A DNA stretch of 64,000 bases from an uncultured Bacteroides sp. GTDB taxonomy: Bacteria > Bacteroidota > Bacteroidia > Bacteroidales > Bacteroidaceae. The DNA lies in the NCBI GenBank assembly GCA_949289265.1, contig CASENE010000102.1:1-64000 (forward strand). The letters run 5' to 3'. The notes beneath the pieces were generated by a model that worked only from the letters and a program-made list of their open reading frames with translations, did not search any database and had not been told where the DNA came from. A program made the position numbers and the translations under genes. Within the stretch, counting starts at the first letter, position 1; each line of letters opens with the position of its first letter. Shown here piece after piece: positions 55,715 to 64,000 of this stretch.

Positions 55715-58700
55715 ATGAAAAACAAAAGACACACAAGTCTGAAGAGGCTGGTATTACCAGTGCTTTTCTTGTTGATGTGCGTCCCGTTCACATGGGCACA
55801 AGACCAGGTGACGGTGACCGGTAAGGTAATCGACGCCTTGGGCGAGCCCATGATTGGCGTCAGCGTGCAGGTGAAGGGCACGGCCAGCGGTGCCATCACG
55901 GACATCGACGGTAACTACTCGCTCAAGACCCAGGCGGGCACCACGTTGGTGTTTACCTACGTGGGTTACGTCCCGCAGGAGCACGTTGCCAAAGCTGGCA
56001 CGCTGAACGTGACGATGAAGGAAGACACCGAGACGCTGGACGAAGTAGTGGTCATCGGTTACGGCGTGCAGAAGAAGAGCTCGGTGACGGGCGCCATCTC
56101 GCAGGTGAAGGCCGAAGATATGGAGAACCGCACCATCACCACCGCCGCCCAGGCCTTGCAGGGTAAGACGGCCGGCGTGCAGCTCATCACCACTTCCGGC
56201 GGCCCGGGCGAAGCTCCTACCATCCGCGTGCGCGGTTACTCGTCCAACGCTGCATCCAATCCCTTGTACGTAGTGGACGGCGTGCGCCTGAGCGACATTT
56301 CGGGTCTGGATCCCAACGACATCGCTTCTATGGAAGTATTGAAGGACGCCGCATCGGCCGCCATCTACGGTGCCGAGGCCGGTAACGGTGTTATCCTTAT
56401 CACTACTAAGAAGGGTAGACCCGGACAGACTAAGATTACCTATGACTTCCAGTTTGCTTCGCAGTCCATCGCCCGTATCCCCGAGCTGATGAACGCCCAA
56501 GAGTATGTGCAGTACATGACAGAGAATACTAATACCGGTATTCCTATGGAAACCATCAATGCCAACTGGGACGGTGTGACGGATACCGACTGGGTAGACG
56601 CTATTTTCGAGAACAGCAAGATGCAGAAACACAATGTGGCCTTCTCCGGCGGTAGCGACCAAGGCAGCTATTACCTTTCGCTGACTTATTTGGACAACAA
56701 CGGTATCATCGTGGGCGACAACGACCACTATACCCGTATGACGGCCACCATCAATGCCGACTACAAAATCAAGCCTTGGCTGAAGGTGGGCACGACCAAC
56801 CAGATCGAGAAGTACAACGTGCGCCGCGTCACCGGCCAGAATGCTTATGGAAGCACCCTGTCGGCCGTGCTGATGATGGACCCGCTGACGGCTCCTACTT
56901 ACAGTCCCGACAACCTGCCTGCCAACATGCAAACCCTGTTGGCTCAAGGTCGCGATCTGATGACTGACGAAAACGGTAACTATTATGGTGTGTCGGCCTT
57001 TTTCGAGGGCGAGAACTACAACCCGCTTATCATGATGAAAAACAACATTACCAAAAACAGCGGTTTCAACGTAACAGGTTCTATGTTCGCCGACTTCACC
57101 CCCTTTAAAGGCTTCACGTTCACCTCTCGTTTCGGTTATCGCCTCTCTGGTGCCCGTTCGTCCAGCGTCAGCCTGCCCTTCTATGGCAACGCCGTGCAGA
57201 ACAACACGTTTGTGAATAGCCTGAGCGGACAGAACGCTACCACAATCTATTATCAGTGGGAGAACTTCGCCAACTACATGAAGACTTTCAATGATGCCCA
57301 CACCCTTACGGCCATGTTGGGTATGTCTTACCAAGAGCAGACGTACGATTACACCAGCGGTCAGTTACAGGCCAATGGCGAGGATGTTGTTCAGCAGAAC
57401 AATCCGTTGTTCTATTACCTGAACTATGCTTCTACAACTGCTTCCAAGACCGTAGGCGGTGAAAAGACCCGTACGGCCAAGATGTCTTACTACGGACGTG
57501 TCGGCTACGACTACAAGGGACGCTACATGGTGCAGGCTTCACTCCGTGCCGATGCCGCCGACCTCTCCCTGCTGCCCGCCAGCAACCGTTGGGGGTACTT
57601 CCCCGCTGTGTCTGCCGGTTGGACGGTGTCCGAAGAAAAATTCTTCCAGCCCATCCGCGACGCTGTGACCAGCCTGAAGATTCGCGGTAGCTGGGGACAG
57701 AACGGTAGTTTGGCTGCCCTGAGCGGCTATCCCTATAGCACAGACATGGGCGTGTCCGGACTCTATCCCTTTACGAACAACAGCCTTAACTTCGTCAACG
57801 GTTACGCCCCCAACTCTTTGGGTAACGAGGACTTGAAATGGGAGACTTCCGAGCAGTTGAACATCGGTTTCGATGCCCGTTTCCTGCGCGACCGTTTGAC
57901 CTTCAGCATGGACTGGTTCAAGAAGACAACGAAAGACCTGTTGATTACGGGTACGACTCCGTCTCTGGTAGTTGGCGGCACGGTATCTCCCATCAATGCC
58001 GGTAACGTAGAGAACAAAGGCTTTGAGTTTGAGCTGGGCTGGCGCGACAACATCAAGGATTTTAGCTACAGCGTACGTGCCAATGTGGCCACGCTGAAGA
58101 ACGAAGTTACCTATCTTGATCCATCGTTGCAGCGCGTGGTTGGTACTACGTTCCATACCTATCCGCTCAGCTATTTTGAAGAAGGCTATCCCATCTATTA
58201 CTTCCGTGGTTATCAGTTTGCCGGCATCGACCCCGAGACAGGAGACCCGACATTCAAGGACTTGGACAATAACGGCGTTATCGGCGACGGAGACTTGGGC
58301 TATATCGGCGATGCCATCCCCGACGTGACCTATGGTATCACGTTGACCGCTGCTTGGAAGGGAATCGACTTAACTGTCTTCGGCACGGGAACGGCCGGCA
58401 ACCAGATTTACAATGCTTCGTTCCGTCCTGACCAGACCAAGGCCAACCATCTGAAGGAAATCTATTACGACGACCGCTGGACACCGACCAACACGGATGG
58501 TACTAAGCCTCGCTCCGGTGCCAACTACATGGAACGCTACATCATGTCCGACGCTGTGGTGTTTGATGGCTCTTACTTCAAGATCAAGCAGATACAGATT
58601 GGTTACACTTTGCCCAAGAACTGGCTGAAGAAGGTTTATGTCAACAACCTGCGCGTTTACTGCTCGCTGGACGACTTCTTTACCTTTACCAAGTATCCCG

Positions 58701-58807
58701 GATTCGACCCCGAGGCCTCGGCTAACTCAGTCAACGGTATGGGCATCGACATGGGCGGTTACCCCACTTCCAAGAAGGTCGTATTCGGCTTTAATATAGA
58801 ATTCTAA
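55715..58807 (+). CDS. SusC/RagA family TonB-dependent transporter
   Basis: The 1030-residue outer-membrane transporter has the signal MKNKRHTSLKRLVLPVLFLL, an N-terminal Ig-like extension (VTGKVIDALGEPMIGVSVQV), the TonB-box/plug start LDEVVVIGYGVQKKSSVTGA, plug motif IRVRGYSSNAASNPLYVVDG and DAASAAIYGAEAGNGVILIT, and a barrel ending KKVVFGFNIEF. It takes up the PUL 2 glycan fragments with the adjacent SusD. The coding sequence has fewer GC-rich third positions by eye than its neighbours, possibly from transfer or high expression. The ATG at 55715 is chosen for the signal peptide. Confidence 0.97.
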   Translation: MKNKRHTSLKRLVLPVLFLLMCVPFTWAQDQVTVTGKVIDALGEPMIGVSVQVKGTASGAITDIDGNYSLKTQAGTTLVFTYVGYVPQEHVAKAGTLNVTMKEDTETLDEVVVIGYGVQKKSSVTGAISQVKAEDMENRTITTAAQALQGKTAGVQLITTSGGPGEAPTIRVRGYSSNAASNPLYVVDGVRLSDISGLDPNDIASMEVLKDAASAAIYGAEAGNGVILITTKKGRPGQTKITYDFQFASQSIARIPELMNAQEYVQYMTENTNTGIPMETINANWDGVTDTDWVDAIFENSKMQKHNVAFSGGSDQGSYYLSLTYLDNNGIIVGDNDHYTRMTATINADYKIKPWLKVGTTNQIEKYNVRRVTGQNAYGSTLSAVLMMDPLTAPTYSPDNLPANMQTLLAQGRDLMTDENGNYYGVSAFFEGENYNPLIMMKNNITKNSGFNVTGSMFADFTPFKGFTFTSRFGYRLSGARSSSVSLPFYGNAVQNNTFVNSLSGQNATTIYYQWENFANYMKTFNDAHTLTAMLGMSYQEQTYDYTSGQLQANGEDVVQQNNPLFYYLNYASTTASKTVGGEKTRTAKMSYYGRVGYDYKGRYMVQASLRADAADLSLLPASNRWGYFPAVSAGWTVSEEKFFQPIRDAVTSLKIRGSWGQNGSLAALSGYPYSTDMGVSGLYPFTNNSLNFVNGYAPNSLGNEDLKWETSEQLNIGFDARFLRDRLTFSMDWFKKTTKDLLITGTTPSLVVGGTVSPINAGNVENKGFEFELGWRDNIKDFSYSVRANVATLKNEVTYLDPSLQRVVGTTFHTYPLSYFEEGYPIYYFRGYQFAGIDPETGDPTFKDLDNNGVIGDGDLGYIGDAIPDVTYGITLTAAWKGIDLTVFGTGTAGNQIYNASFRPDQTKANHLKEIYYDDRWTPTNTDGTKPRSGANYMERYIMSDAVVFDGSYFKIKQIQIGYTLPKNWLKKVYVNNLRVYCSLDDFFTFTKYPGFDPEASANSVNGMGIDMGGYPTSKKVVFGFNIEF

Positions 58808-58828
58808 ATCCCCTTAAACTCATAGACA

Positions 58829-60487
58829 ATGAAAGTGAAAACATATATCTCGACCTGGCTGCTCCTGCTGGTGGCAGTGATGGTTACCGGTTGCGTAGAC
58901 CGTTTGAATATTCCTAAGCATGGAAGTCTGGGTGGTCCGGAGAATTATTACCAGACCGACGAAGAGGCAGAGGCCGCATTGGCATCCATGTATGCCTCTT
59001 GGCGTGATTTGCACTACAACTGGTTCTTCTTGCTGAACTGCATGTCCGACGATGCCTGGACGGGCGGCGGACAGCGCAACGATAATGCCGATATGGAGAA
59101 GCTGAATGAGTTCAATTTCGGTATTGAACACAGCATGATACAAGGCGTTTATTCCGGTCTGTATTCCTTGATTTACAAAGCTAACCTGATTATCGACCAC
59201 GTGACGGGCAGCAGCCAAATGATGCGGCAGGCCGTGGCCGAGGCACATGTGGCACGAGGTTGGGCACACTTCTATCTGGTATCTCTGTGGGGCACGGCTC
59301 CTGTGGTGGATCACTTGCTGTCCACGGATGAATATCGCATGAGCAACGGTACGCCTGAGGCTACTTGGGCTTTTGTTGAAACGGAATTCCAAACAGCCAT
59401 TGAGTCCAATGCCTTGACTACGAAATCCAGCGTTAATGACACGGAGGGTGGCATCCATGTAACTCAAGAGGCAGCCAAGGCCTTCTTGGGCAAGGCTTAC
59501 CTCTTCCAAGGCAAGTATAGAGAGGCTGCCGAAGTGTTGGACGAAGTCATTGAGTCCGGCAAGTACGACCTCTACCGGGGCGAGTACAATAAGTTGGGGC
59601 ATTCGTCCACCAACAACTGCTGCGAGTCCATCTTCGAGATTAACCGCGTGAAAAACACGGAGCAGGCTTGGAACGAGTTCTCTCAGTTGTTCATCATGCT
59701 GGGTTGGCGTTCGTCCATCCTGACTTACCAGCCCGGTTCCGAGGCTGCCAATACCATTGCCTCCGGTTCTTACGGCTTCATGAGCCCGCAGAAGGGGCTG
59801 TATGATGCTTTCGTGGAAATGGAAGGAACGGACGGCTATCGCCTGAACGAGACCATCCGCACTTATGAGCAGCTGAATGCGTTGGGCGTGATGAATGTGG
59901 GTGGTACCCCGATAGTGGGTAACGAAGGCTATTTCTTCTGGAAAACCCGTCTGCTGAAGGAGGACTGCATCACGGATAACCCGGGCTTGCAGATGTTGCA
60001 ATGGAACAACCTGCGCATCATGCGCTACGCGGAGGTGTTGCTGATGGCTGCCGAGGCTCACATCCAGGGCGGGGTAGATGCCGGAAAGGCTCTGACGTAT
60101 GTCAACGAGATTCGCGAACGCGCCCAGTTGCCGGCATTGTCAGCCGTGACGATGGACGACGTGAAGAAGGAGAAACGCCTGGAACTCTGCCTGGAAGGTT
60201 GCCGTTATCAAGACCTCGTCCGCTGGGGTGAAGCCGAGGCCGTGCTGGGCCAGCAAGGCAAGCAGATTCCGTCTTTCACCTGGACTATCACGGACGTAAA
60301 CAAGGACAGTCCCACTTACGGTGAGATTGTTTACGACGAGAACGGCGTGACTGTCATTACCAGTCATGAACTAACCTATCCATATAAAAATACGGAATAC
60401 GGATTCAAGGCGCGTAACAAGTACCTGCCTATCCCCTTGCGCGAAATGGATGTGAACCCCAACATGAAGCAGAACGAAGGCTGGTAA
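58829..60487 (+). CDS. SusD/RagB family nutrient-binding lipoprotein
   Basis: A 552-residue lipoprotein (MKVKTYISTWLLLLVAVMVT, then GCVDRLNIP). SusD features: HVARGWAHFYLVSLWGTAPV, EAAKAFLGKAYLFQGKYREA and the C-terminal LRIMRYAEVLLMAAEAHIQG, VNEIRERAQLP and RLELCLEGCRYQDLVRWGEA. It caps the SusC transporter 21 bp upstream. Ligand unknown, expected to match the PUL 2 glycan. The 329-bp gap after it holds repeat array F and the next promoter. Confidence 0.95.
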   Translation: MKVKTYISTWLLLLVAVMVTGCVDRLNIPKHGSLGGPENYYQTDEEAEAALASMYASWRDLHYNWFFLLNCMSDDAWTGGGQRNDNADMEKLNEFNFGIEHSMIQGVYSGLYSLIYKANLIIDHVTGSSQMMRQAVAEAHVARGWAHFYLVSLWGTAPVVDHLLSTDEYRMSNGTPEATWAFVETEFQTAIESNALTTKSSVNDTEGGIHVTQEAAKAFLGKAYLFQGKYREAAEVLDEVIESGKYDLYRGEYNKLGHSSTNNCCESIFEINRVKNTEQAWNEFSQLFIMLGWRSSILTYQPGSEAANTIASGSYGFMSPQKGLYDAFVEMEGTDGYRLNETIRTYEQLNALGVMNVGGTPIVGNEGYFFWKTRLLKEDCITDNPGLQMLQWNNLRIMRYAEVLLMAAEAHIQGGVDAGKALTYVNEIRERAQLPALSAVTMDDVKKEKRLELCLEGCRYQDLVRWGEAEAVLGQQGKQIPSFTWTITDVNKDSPTYGEIVYDENGVTVITSHELTYPYKNTEYGFKARNKYLPIPLREMDVNPNMKQNEGW

Positions 60488-60529
60488 ACATTCCTGACGC
60501 TCTTCCCGCGTCCGCAAGGCGTCCCGGCG

Positions 60530-60617
60530 GGGACAGTAGTCCCCGCCGGCTGGCGTAGTATCGCCAGGGAGCGGGCGTTCCAATGCCCGGCGGCGGGGAC
60601 TTAAGTTCCCGCGAAGC
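60530..60617. repeat. four-unit 22-bp repeat array F
   Basis: Units start at 60530, 60552, 60574 and 60596 (88 bp), beginning GGGACAGTAGTCCCC, GGCGTAGTATCGCC, GGCGTTCCAATGCCC and GGGACTTAAGTTCCC. It lies 42 bp past the SusD stop, before the next promoter. This is the most diverged array in sequence, yet unit length and number are unchanged. Confidence 0.85.
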
Positions 60618-60699
60618 GGGGTCTGACCCGCCGGGCGGACCGCCTCCGGAGCCGGCCCGGGCGGACGGGGAGAGGGAAGAAAATCCGACGTACATCCGA

Positions 60700-60728
60700 T
60701 TGTTTTTGAACGAAATACACTACATTTG
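60700..60728 (+). promoter_or_regulatory. promoter of the esterase gene with operator-like half site
   Basis: TTG (60700-60702) and TACATTTG (60721-60728) are 18 bp apart. TTTGAACGAAAT (60705-60716) between them matches the repeat in the carboxylesterase operator. The transcript would have a leader of about 80 nt. Confidence 0.5.
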
Positions 60729-60816
60729 CAGACAGAAGTTCCGTGTGCTCGCGACCGGTTGGGACGACAGGCCCGGGCCTTGGGCGCACGGACTTCTTTT
60801 TCCCCTGAGAAATAGC

Positions 60817-61698
60817 ATGACTATGAGAAAGATTTGGACATTACTTTTCCTGTGCTGCGTGGCCTGCGTGGCCCGCGCCCAGTTTCCCGGCCCGCACAGC
60901 CGCGTGCTGACCGACAGCATCTACAGCCAGACGCTCCAGGCCTGGCGCGCCTACACGGTCTACCTGCCGCAAAGCTACGACGCCGACCCGGCCCGCCGCT
61001 ATCCCATCCTCTACCTGCTGCACGGCGTGATGGGCACCAACCTGGGCTGGTTCCGCGACCAGCGCGCCAACGAGGTGGCCGACCAGCTGATGGCCTCGGG
61101 CGAGGCCTGCGAGATGATCATCGTCAGCCCCAACGCCGGCGGCAACCCGCCCACCAAATTCCAGAATGGTTACTTCAACATGCCGGGCTGGGCCTACGAG
61201 GACTTCTTCTACAACGAGTTCCTGCCCCACATCGAGAAGACCTACCGCGTCGTGGGCGACAAGCAGCACCGCGCCATAGCCGGCCTGTCGATGGGCGGGG
61301 GCGGCACGACCAGCTACGCCCAGCGTCACCCCGACCTGTATTGCGCCGCCTATGCCATGAGCGCCCTGATGGACATCCCCGCCGTGGGAGCCATGCCCGC
61401 GCAGAATCCGGACGACATGATGGGCAAGCTGAACCGGTCGGTGCAGGAGCATAGTTGCATCAAGTACGTGCAGGAGGCCGACGAGGCCCGCCGGGCACAG
61501 CTGCGCACTGTGCAATGGTATGTGGACTGCGGCGACGACGACTTTCTGCTGGAGCGCAACATGGAGTTTGTGGTGGCCATGCGCCAGGCGGGCATCCCGC
61601 TGCAGTTCCGCGTGCGCGACGGCGGCCATACCAACGAATACTGGCACACGGCCCTCTTCACCTGCCTGCCCTTTGTCAGCCGCTGCTTCGGGAAATAA
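60817..61698 (+). CDS. secreted CE1-like serine esterase
   Basis: A 293-residue alpha/beta-hydrolase with signal MTMRKIWTLLFLCCVACVAR (a start at 60823 is equal in value). It has YLPQSYDADPARRYPILYLL, HGVMGTNLGWF, MIIVSPNAGGNPP, nucleophile Ser158 in AGLSMGGGGTT, Asp in DCGDDDFLL and His271 in DGGHTNEYWH. This is the esterase D/CE1 fold seen in feruloyl and acetyl-xylan esterases. No extra binding domain. It has its own promoter within PUL 2. Substrate is inferred, not shown. Confidence 0.85.
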   Translation: MTMRKIWTLLFLCCVACVARAQFPGPHSRVLTDSIYSQTLQAWRAYTVYLPQSYDADPARRYPILYLLHGVMGTNLGWFRDQRANEVADQLMASGEACEMIIVSPNAGGNPPTKFQNGYFNMPGWAYEDFFYNEFLPHIEKTYRVVGDKQHRAIAGLSMGGGGTTSYAQRHPDLYCAAYAMSALMDIPAVGAMPAQNPDDMMGKLNRSVQEHSCIKYVQEADEARRAQLRTVQWYVDCGDDDFLLERNMEFVVAMRQAGIPLQFRVRDGGHTNEYWHTALFTCLPFVSRCFGK

Positions 61699-61727
61699 GA
61701 AGTATTATCTGATGGGAGTTTAATTCG

Positions 61728-61832
61728 TTAGACGCTGATGACGCAGATGACGCTGATTTAATTTTATGTGTTTCTGACGATAGTCGATGATTCAAATGAT
61801 AAGTCTGCGTCATCTGCGTCATCAGCGTCTAA
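61728..61832. repeat. 26-bp perfect inverted repeat between esterase genes
   Basis: Arms 61728-61753 and 61807-61832 are exact inverted copies (core GACGCTGATGACGCAGATG) with a 53-nt loop. The arms contain a GATGACGC direct repeat. It lies 3' of the esterase gene; a second copy is at 63144-63252. Confidence 0.85.
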
Positions 61833-61894
61833 AGAATCACCCGCTACAGCTAAAGAATCATTCTTACTACTATTCTAATCAACAACAATAAGCA

Positions 61895-63097
61895 ATGAAA
61901 AAGATTCTCCTTTTATCCGTGATGCTGCTGGTAGGCGTGCTGACCTACGCGCAGCAGGCCCTGTGGGGAGGCGCTCCGGTGGTCTCTCCCGACATTCATG
62001 ACGACAACACCGTGACCTTCCGCATCAAGGCCCCCAAGGCCGTGAAGGTGCAGGTGACGGGCGACTTCCTGCCCCCCATCCCCATCGAGACGCCGCGCGG
62101 CGTGTGGGAGGCTGCCGGCATCGCCGACATGAAGGAGGGCAAGGACGGCGTGTGGGAGTTCACCACTCCCGAACCCCTCGGCCCCGAGCTCTACAGCTAC
62201 TCCTTCATCGTGGACGGCCTGAAGGTGATGGACCCGGCCAATGTCTACATGATTCGCGACGTGGCCACGGTGACCAACGTCTTCCTCATCGGCGGCGGTC
62301 GGGCCGACTTGTATAAGGTGAACGACGTGCCCCACGGCACCGTGCGCCGCATGTGGTATGACAGCCCCACGCTGAAGATGAAGCGCCGCCTTACGGTCTA
62401 CACCCCCGCCGGCTACGAGACCAGCGGCAAGCGTTACCCCGTGTTCTACCTGCTGCACGGCGCCGGTGGCGACGAAGAAGCCTGGATTGCCCTGGGCCGC
62501 ACGTCGCAAATCCTGGATAACCTTATCGCGCAAGGCAAGGCCGAGCCTATGATTGTGGTGATGACCAACGGCAACGCCTGGCAGGAGGCTGCTCCCGGCG
62601 AGTCGTCCAAAGGCTTCACCGTGCCCTCGATGGCTTCGCAGGAATCCAAGGAGGTGAGCCAGGGCGCCTTCGAGAAGGCCTTCCCCGACGTGGTGAAGTT
62701 CGTCGACCGCACGTTCCGCACCAAGGCCAACAAGCACAACCGCGCCATCGCCGGCCTGTCTATGGGCAGCTACCATTCGGGCAACATCTCGCGCTACTAT
62801 CCTGACCTGTTCGACTACGTGGGCCTGTTCTCGGGCGCGCCCAACACGAAGAGCAACCCCGACGTCCCCGTCTATGCCGACTTCGAGGGCAAGCTCAAGG
62901 TGCAGTTTGCCAAGCATCCCGCCCTCTACTTCATCGCCTGCGGCAAAATCGACTTCGTCTACAAGAGCGTGACCGACTATCGCAAACTGCTGGACGACCA
63001 CGGTTATAAGTACGAGTACTACGAGAGCGACGGCGGCCACATCTGGCGCAACTGGCGCGTGTATCTGACTGAGTTCGCCCCGAAACTGTTCAAATGA
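61895..63097 (+). CDS. CBM48-like/CE1 esterase
   Basis: A 400-residue exported protein (MKKILLLSVMLLVGVLTYAQ). Residues about 25-125 form an Ig-like CBM48-type domain (VTFRIKAPKAVKVQVTGDFL, YSYSFIVDGLKVMDPANVYM), followed by the CE1 esterase domain with RLTVYTPAGYETSGKRYPVF, YLLHGAGGDEEAWI, Ser289 in AGLSMGSYHSG and His382 in DGGHIWRNW. This domain pair occurs in feruloyl and acetyl-xylan esterases of Bacteroidetes arabinoxylan loci. The next gene is a close duplicate with duplicated upstream sequence. Confidence 0.88.
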   Translation: MKKILLLSVMLLVGVLTYAQQALWGGAPVVSPDIHDDNTVTFRIKAPKAVKVQVTGDFLPPIPIETPRGVWEAAGIADMKEGKDGVWEFTTPEPLGPELYSYSFIVDGLKVMDPANVYMIRDVATVTNVFLIGGGRADLYKVNDVPHGTVRRMWYDSPTLKMKRRLTVYTPAGYETSGKRYPVFYLLHGAGGDEEAWIALGRTSQILDNLIAQGKAEPMIVVMTNGNAWQEAAPGESSKGFTVPSMASQESKEVSQGAFEKAFPDVVKFVDRTFRTKANKHNRAIAGLSMGSYHSGNISRYYPDLFDYVGLFSGAPNTKSNPDVPVYADFEGKLKVQFAKHPALYFIACGKIDFVYKSVTDYRKLLDDHGYKYEYYESDGGHIWRNWRVYLTEFAPKLFK

Positions 63098-63143
63098 GAT
63101 AAACAATGCCTGATTAAGTATTATCTGAGGGGAGTTTAATGTT

Positions 63144-63252
63144 TTAGACGCTGATGACGCAGATGACACAGATTTAGTTTGATGTGTTTCTGACGGACGA
63201 TAGTCGACGATTCAAATGATAAATCCGCGTCATCCGCGTCATCAGCGCCTAA
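63144..63252. repeat. second copy of the 26-bp inverted repeat
   Basis: Arms 63144-63169 and 63227-63252 match the first copy with a few changes, and no longer pair perfectly (23 of 26 by eye). The whole segment from about 63114 to the next start repeats 61702-61894, so it was copied with the gene. Confidence 0.8.
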
Positions 63253-63309
63253 AGAATCACCCCACTAAAGAATCATTCTTACTACTATCCCAATTAACAA
63301 CAATAAGCA

Positions 63310-64000
63310 ATGAAAAAGATTCTCCTTTTATCCGTGATGCTGCTGGTAGGCGTGATGACCTACGCCCAGCAGGCTTTGTGGGGAGGCGCCCCCGTGGTTT
63401 CTCCCGAAGTGCATGACGACAACACCGTGACCTTCCGCTTCAAGGCGCCGAAGGCCGTGAAGGTGCAAGTGACGGGCGACTTCCTGCCCACGCAGAAGAT
63501 TCAGACGCCGTTCGGCGAGTTCGACGGACCGGGCGTGGCCGACCTGAAGGAAGGCAAGGACGGCGTGTGGGAATATACCACGCCCGAACCGCTGGCCCCC
63601 GAACTCTACAGCTACTCCTTCATCGTGGACGACCTGAAGGTGATGGACCCCGCCAACGTCTATATGATCCGCGACGTGGCCACGGTGACCAACGTCTTCC
63701 TCATCGGCGGCGGCCGGGCCGACCTGTATAAGGTGAACGACGTGCCCCACGGCACGGTGTCGCGCATCTGGTATGACAGCCCCACGCTGGGCATGAAGCG
63801 TCGCCTCACGGTCTACACCCCCGCCGGCTACGAGACCAGCGGCAAGCGTTATCCCGTGTTCTACCTGCTGCACGGCATGGGCGGCGACGAAGAAGCCTGG
63901 ATTGCCCTGGGCCGCACGTCGCAAATCATGGACAACCTCATCGCGCAGGGCAAGGCCGAGCCTATGATTGTGGTGATGACCAACGGCAATGCCGCCCAGG
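63310..64000 (+). CDS. CBM48-like/CE1 esterase, tandem copy (3' end outside window)
   Basis: The frame from ATG 63310 is open to the window edge (230 codons). The first 19 residues match the previous gene except one, and most of the rest is very similar (VMDPANVYMIRDVATVTNVF and RADLYKVNDVPHGTV identical). The main difference is near residues 59-75, in the CBM48-like domain: PTQKIQTPFGEFDGPG here against PPIPIETPRGVWEAAG. The CE1 half begins but the Ser and His lie beyond the window. Divergence in the N-terminal loop after duplication could change the ester or glycan recognised. Confidence 0.88.
   Translation, partial: MKKILLLSVMLLVGVMTYAQQALWGGAPVVSPEVHDDNTVTFRFKAPKAVKVQVTGDFLPTQKIQTPFGEFDGPGVADLKEGKDGVWEYTTPEPLAPELYSYSFIVDDLKVMDPANVYMIRDVATVTNVFLIGGGRADLYKVNDVPHGTVSRIWYDSPTLGMKRRLTVYTPAGYETSGKRYPVFYLLHGMGGDEEAWIALGRTSQIMDNLIAQGKAEPMIVVMTNGNAAQ

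Overview
The window comes from the chromosome of a GC-rich member of the Bacteroidales (Bacteroidota). Evidence: two SusC/SusD systems, each next to a hybrid two-component regulator; repeated -7 promoter boxes of the Bacteroides type (TAnnTTTG); SusE- and WbsX-type proteins; and the order rimP-nusA-infB-cvpA-sufB, which I know from Bacteroides. The genus cannot be fixed by reading alone.

Left part (1-8.1 kb): the translation operon rimP-nusA-infB on the minus strand runs into a RelE-type toxin-antitoxin pair and cvpA. Then come a second, eroded toxin-antitoxin-like pair (plus strand) and sufB, cut by the window edge. Next (8.2-25 kb) is a polysaccharide utilisation locus (PUL 1): a hybrid sensor, then a GH-A type glycosidase, SusC, SusD, SusE-like, GH53 endo-galactanase and GH2 beta-galactosidase, all on the minus strand. 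The enzyme set points to beta-1,4-galactan, such as pectin side chains. From 25.1 to 32.8 kb, metG is followed by a flippase and four glycan-synthesis genes, some translationally coupled, likely for a surface polysaccharide.

The middle (33-49 kb) is core metabolism and housekeeping: a beta-propeller protein, a thioredoxin-fold lipoprotein lacking the CxxC, comM, an ADP-forming acyl-CoA synthetase, a membrane pyrophosphatase, a TPR lipoprotein, a XerC/D recombinase, aroQ, pyruvate kinase, an O-methyltransferase, rbfA and a LolE-like permease. The right end (49.6-64 kb) is PUL 2: a hybrid sensor divergent from a carboxylesterase, SusC, SusD and three serine esterases, the last two a tandem duplication and the final one cut by the window edge. 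The visible part has four esterases and no glycosidase, which suggests an ester-decorated glycan such as feruloylated or acetylated xylan.

The least explained structure is a dispersed repeat. Six intergenic sites (26.1, 33.0, 36.8, 43.4, 49.3 and 60.5 kb) each carry exactly four tandem copies of a 22-bp unit (88 bp), made of a 14-bp imperfect dyad plus an 8-bp linker, and each lies 3' of a gene. Two other inverted-repeat families, a candidate small RNA with promoter and terminator at 49.5 kb, and direct-repeat operators with about two-helical-turn period at both PUL promoters are also reported.
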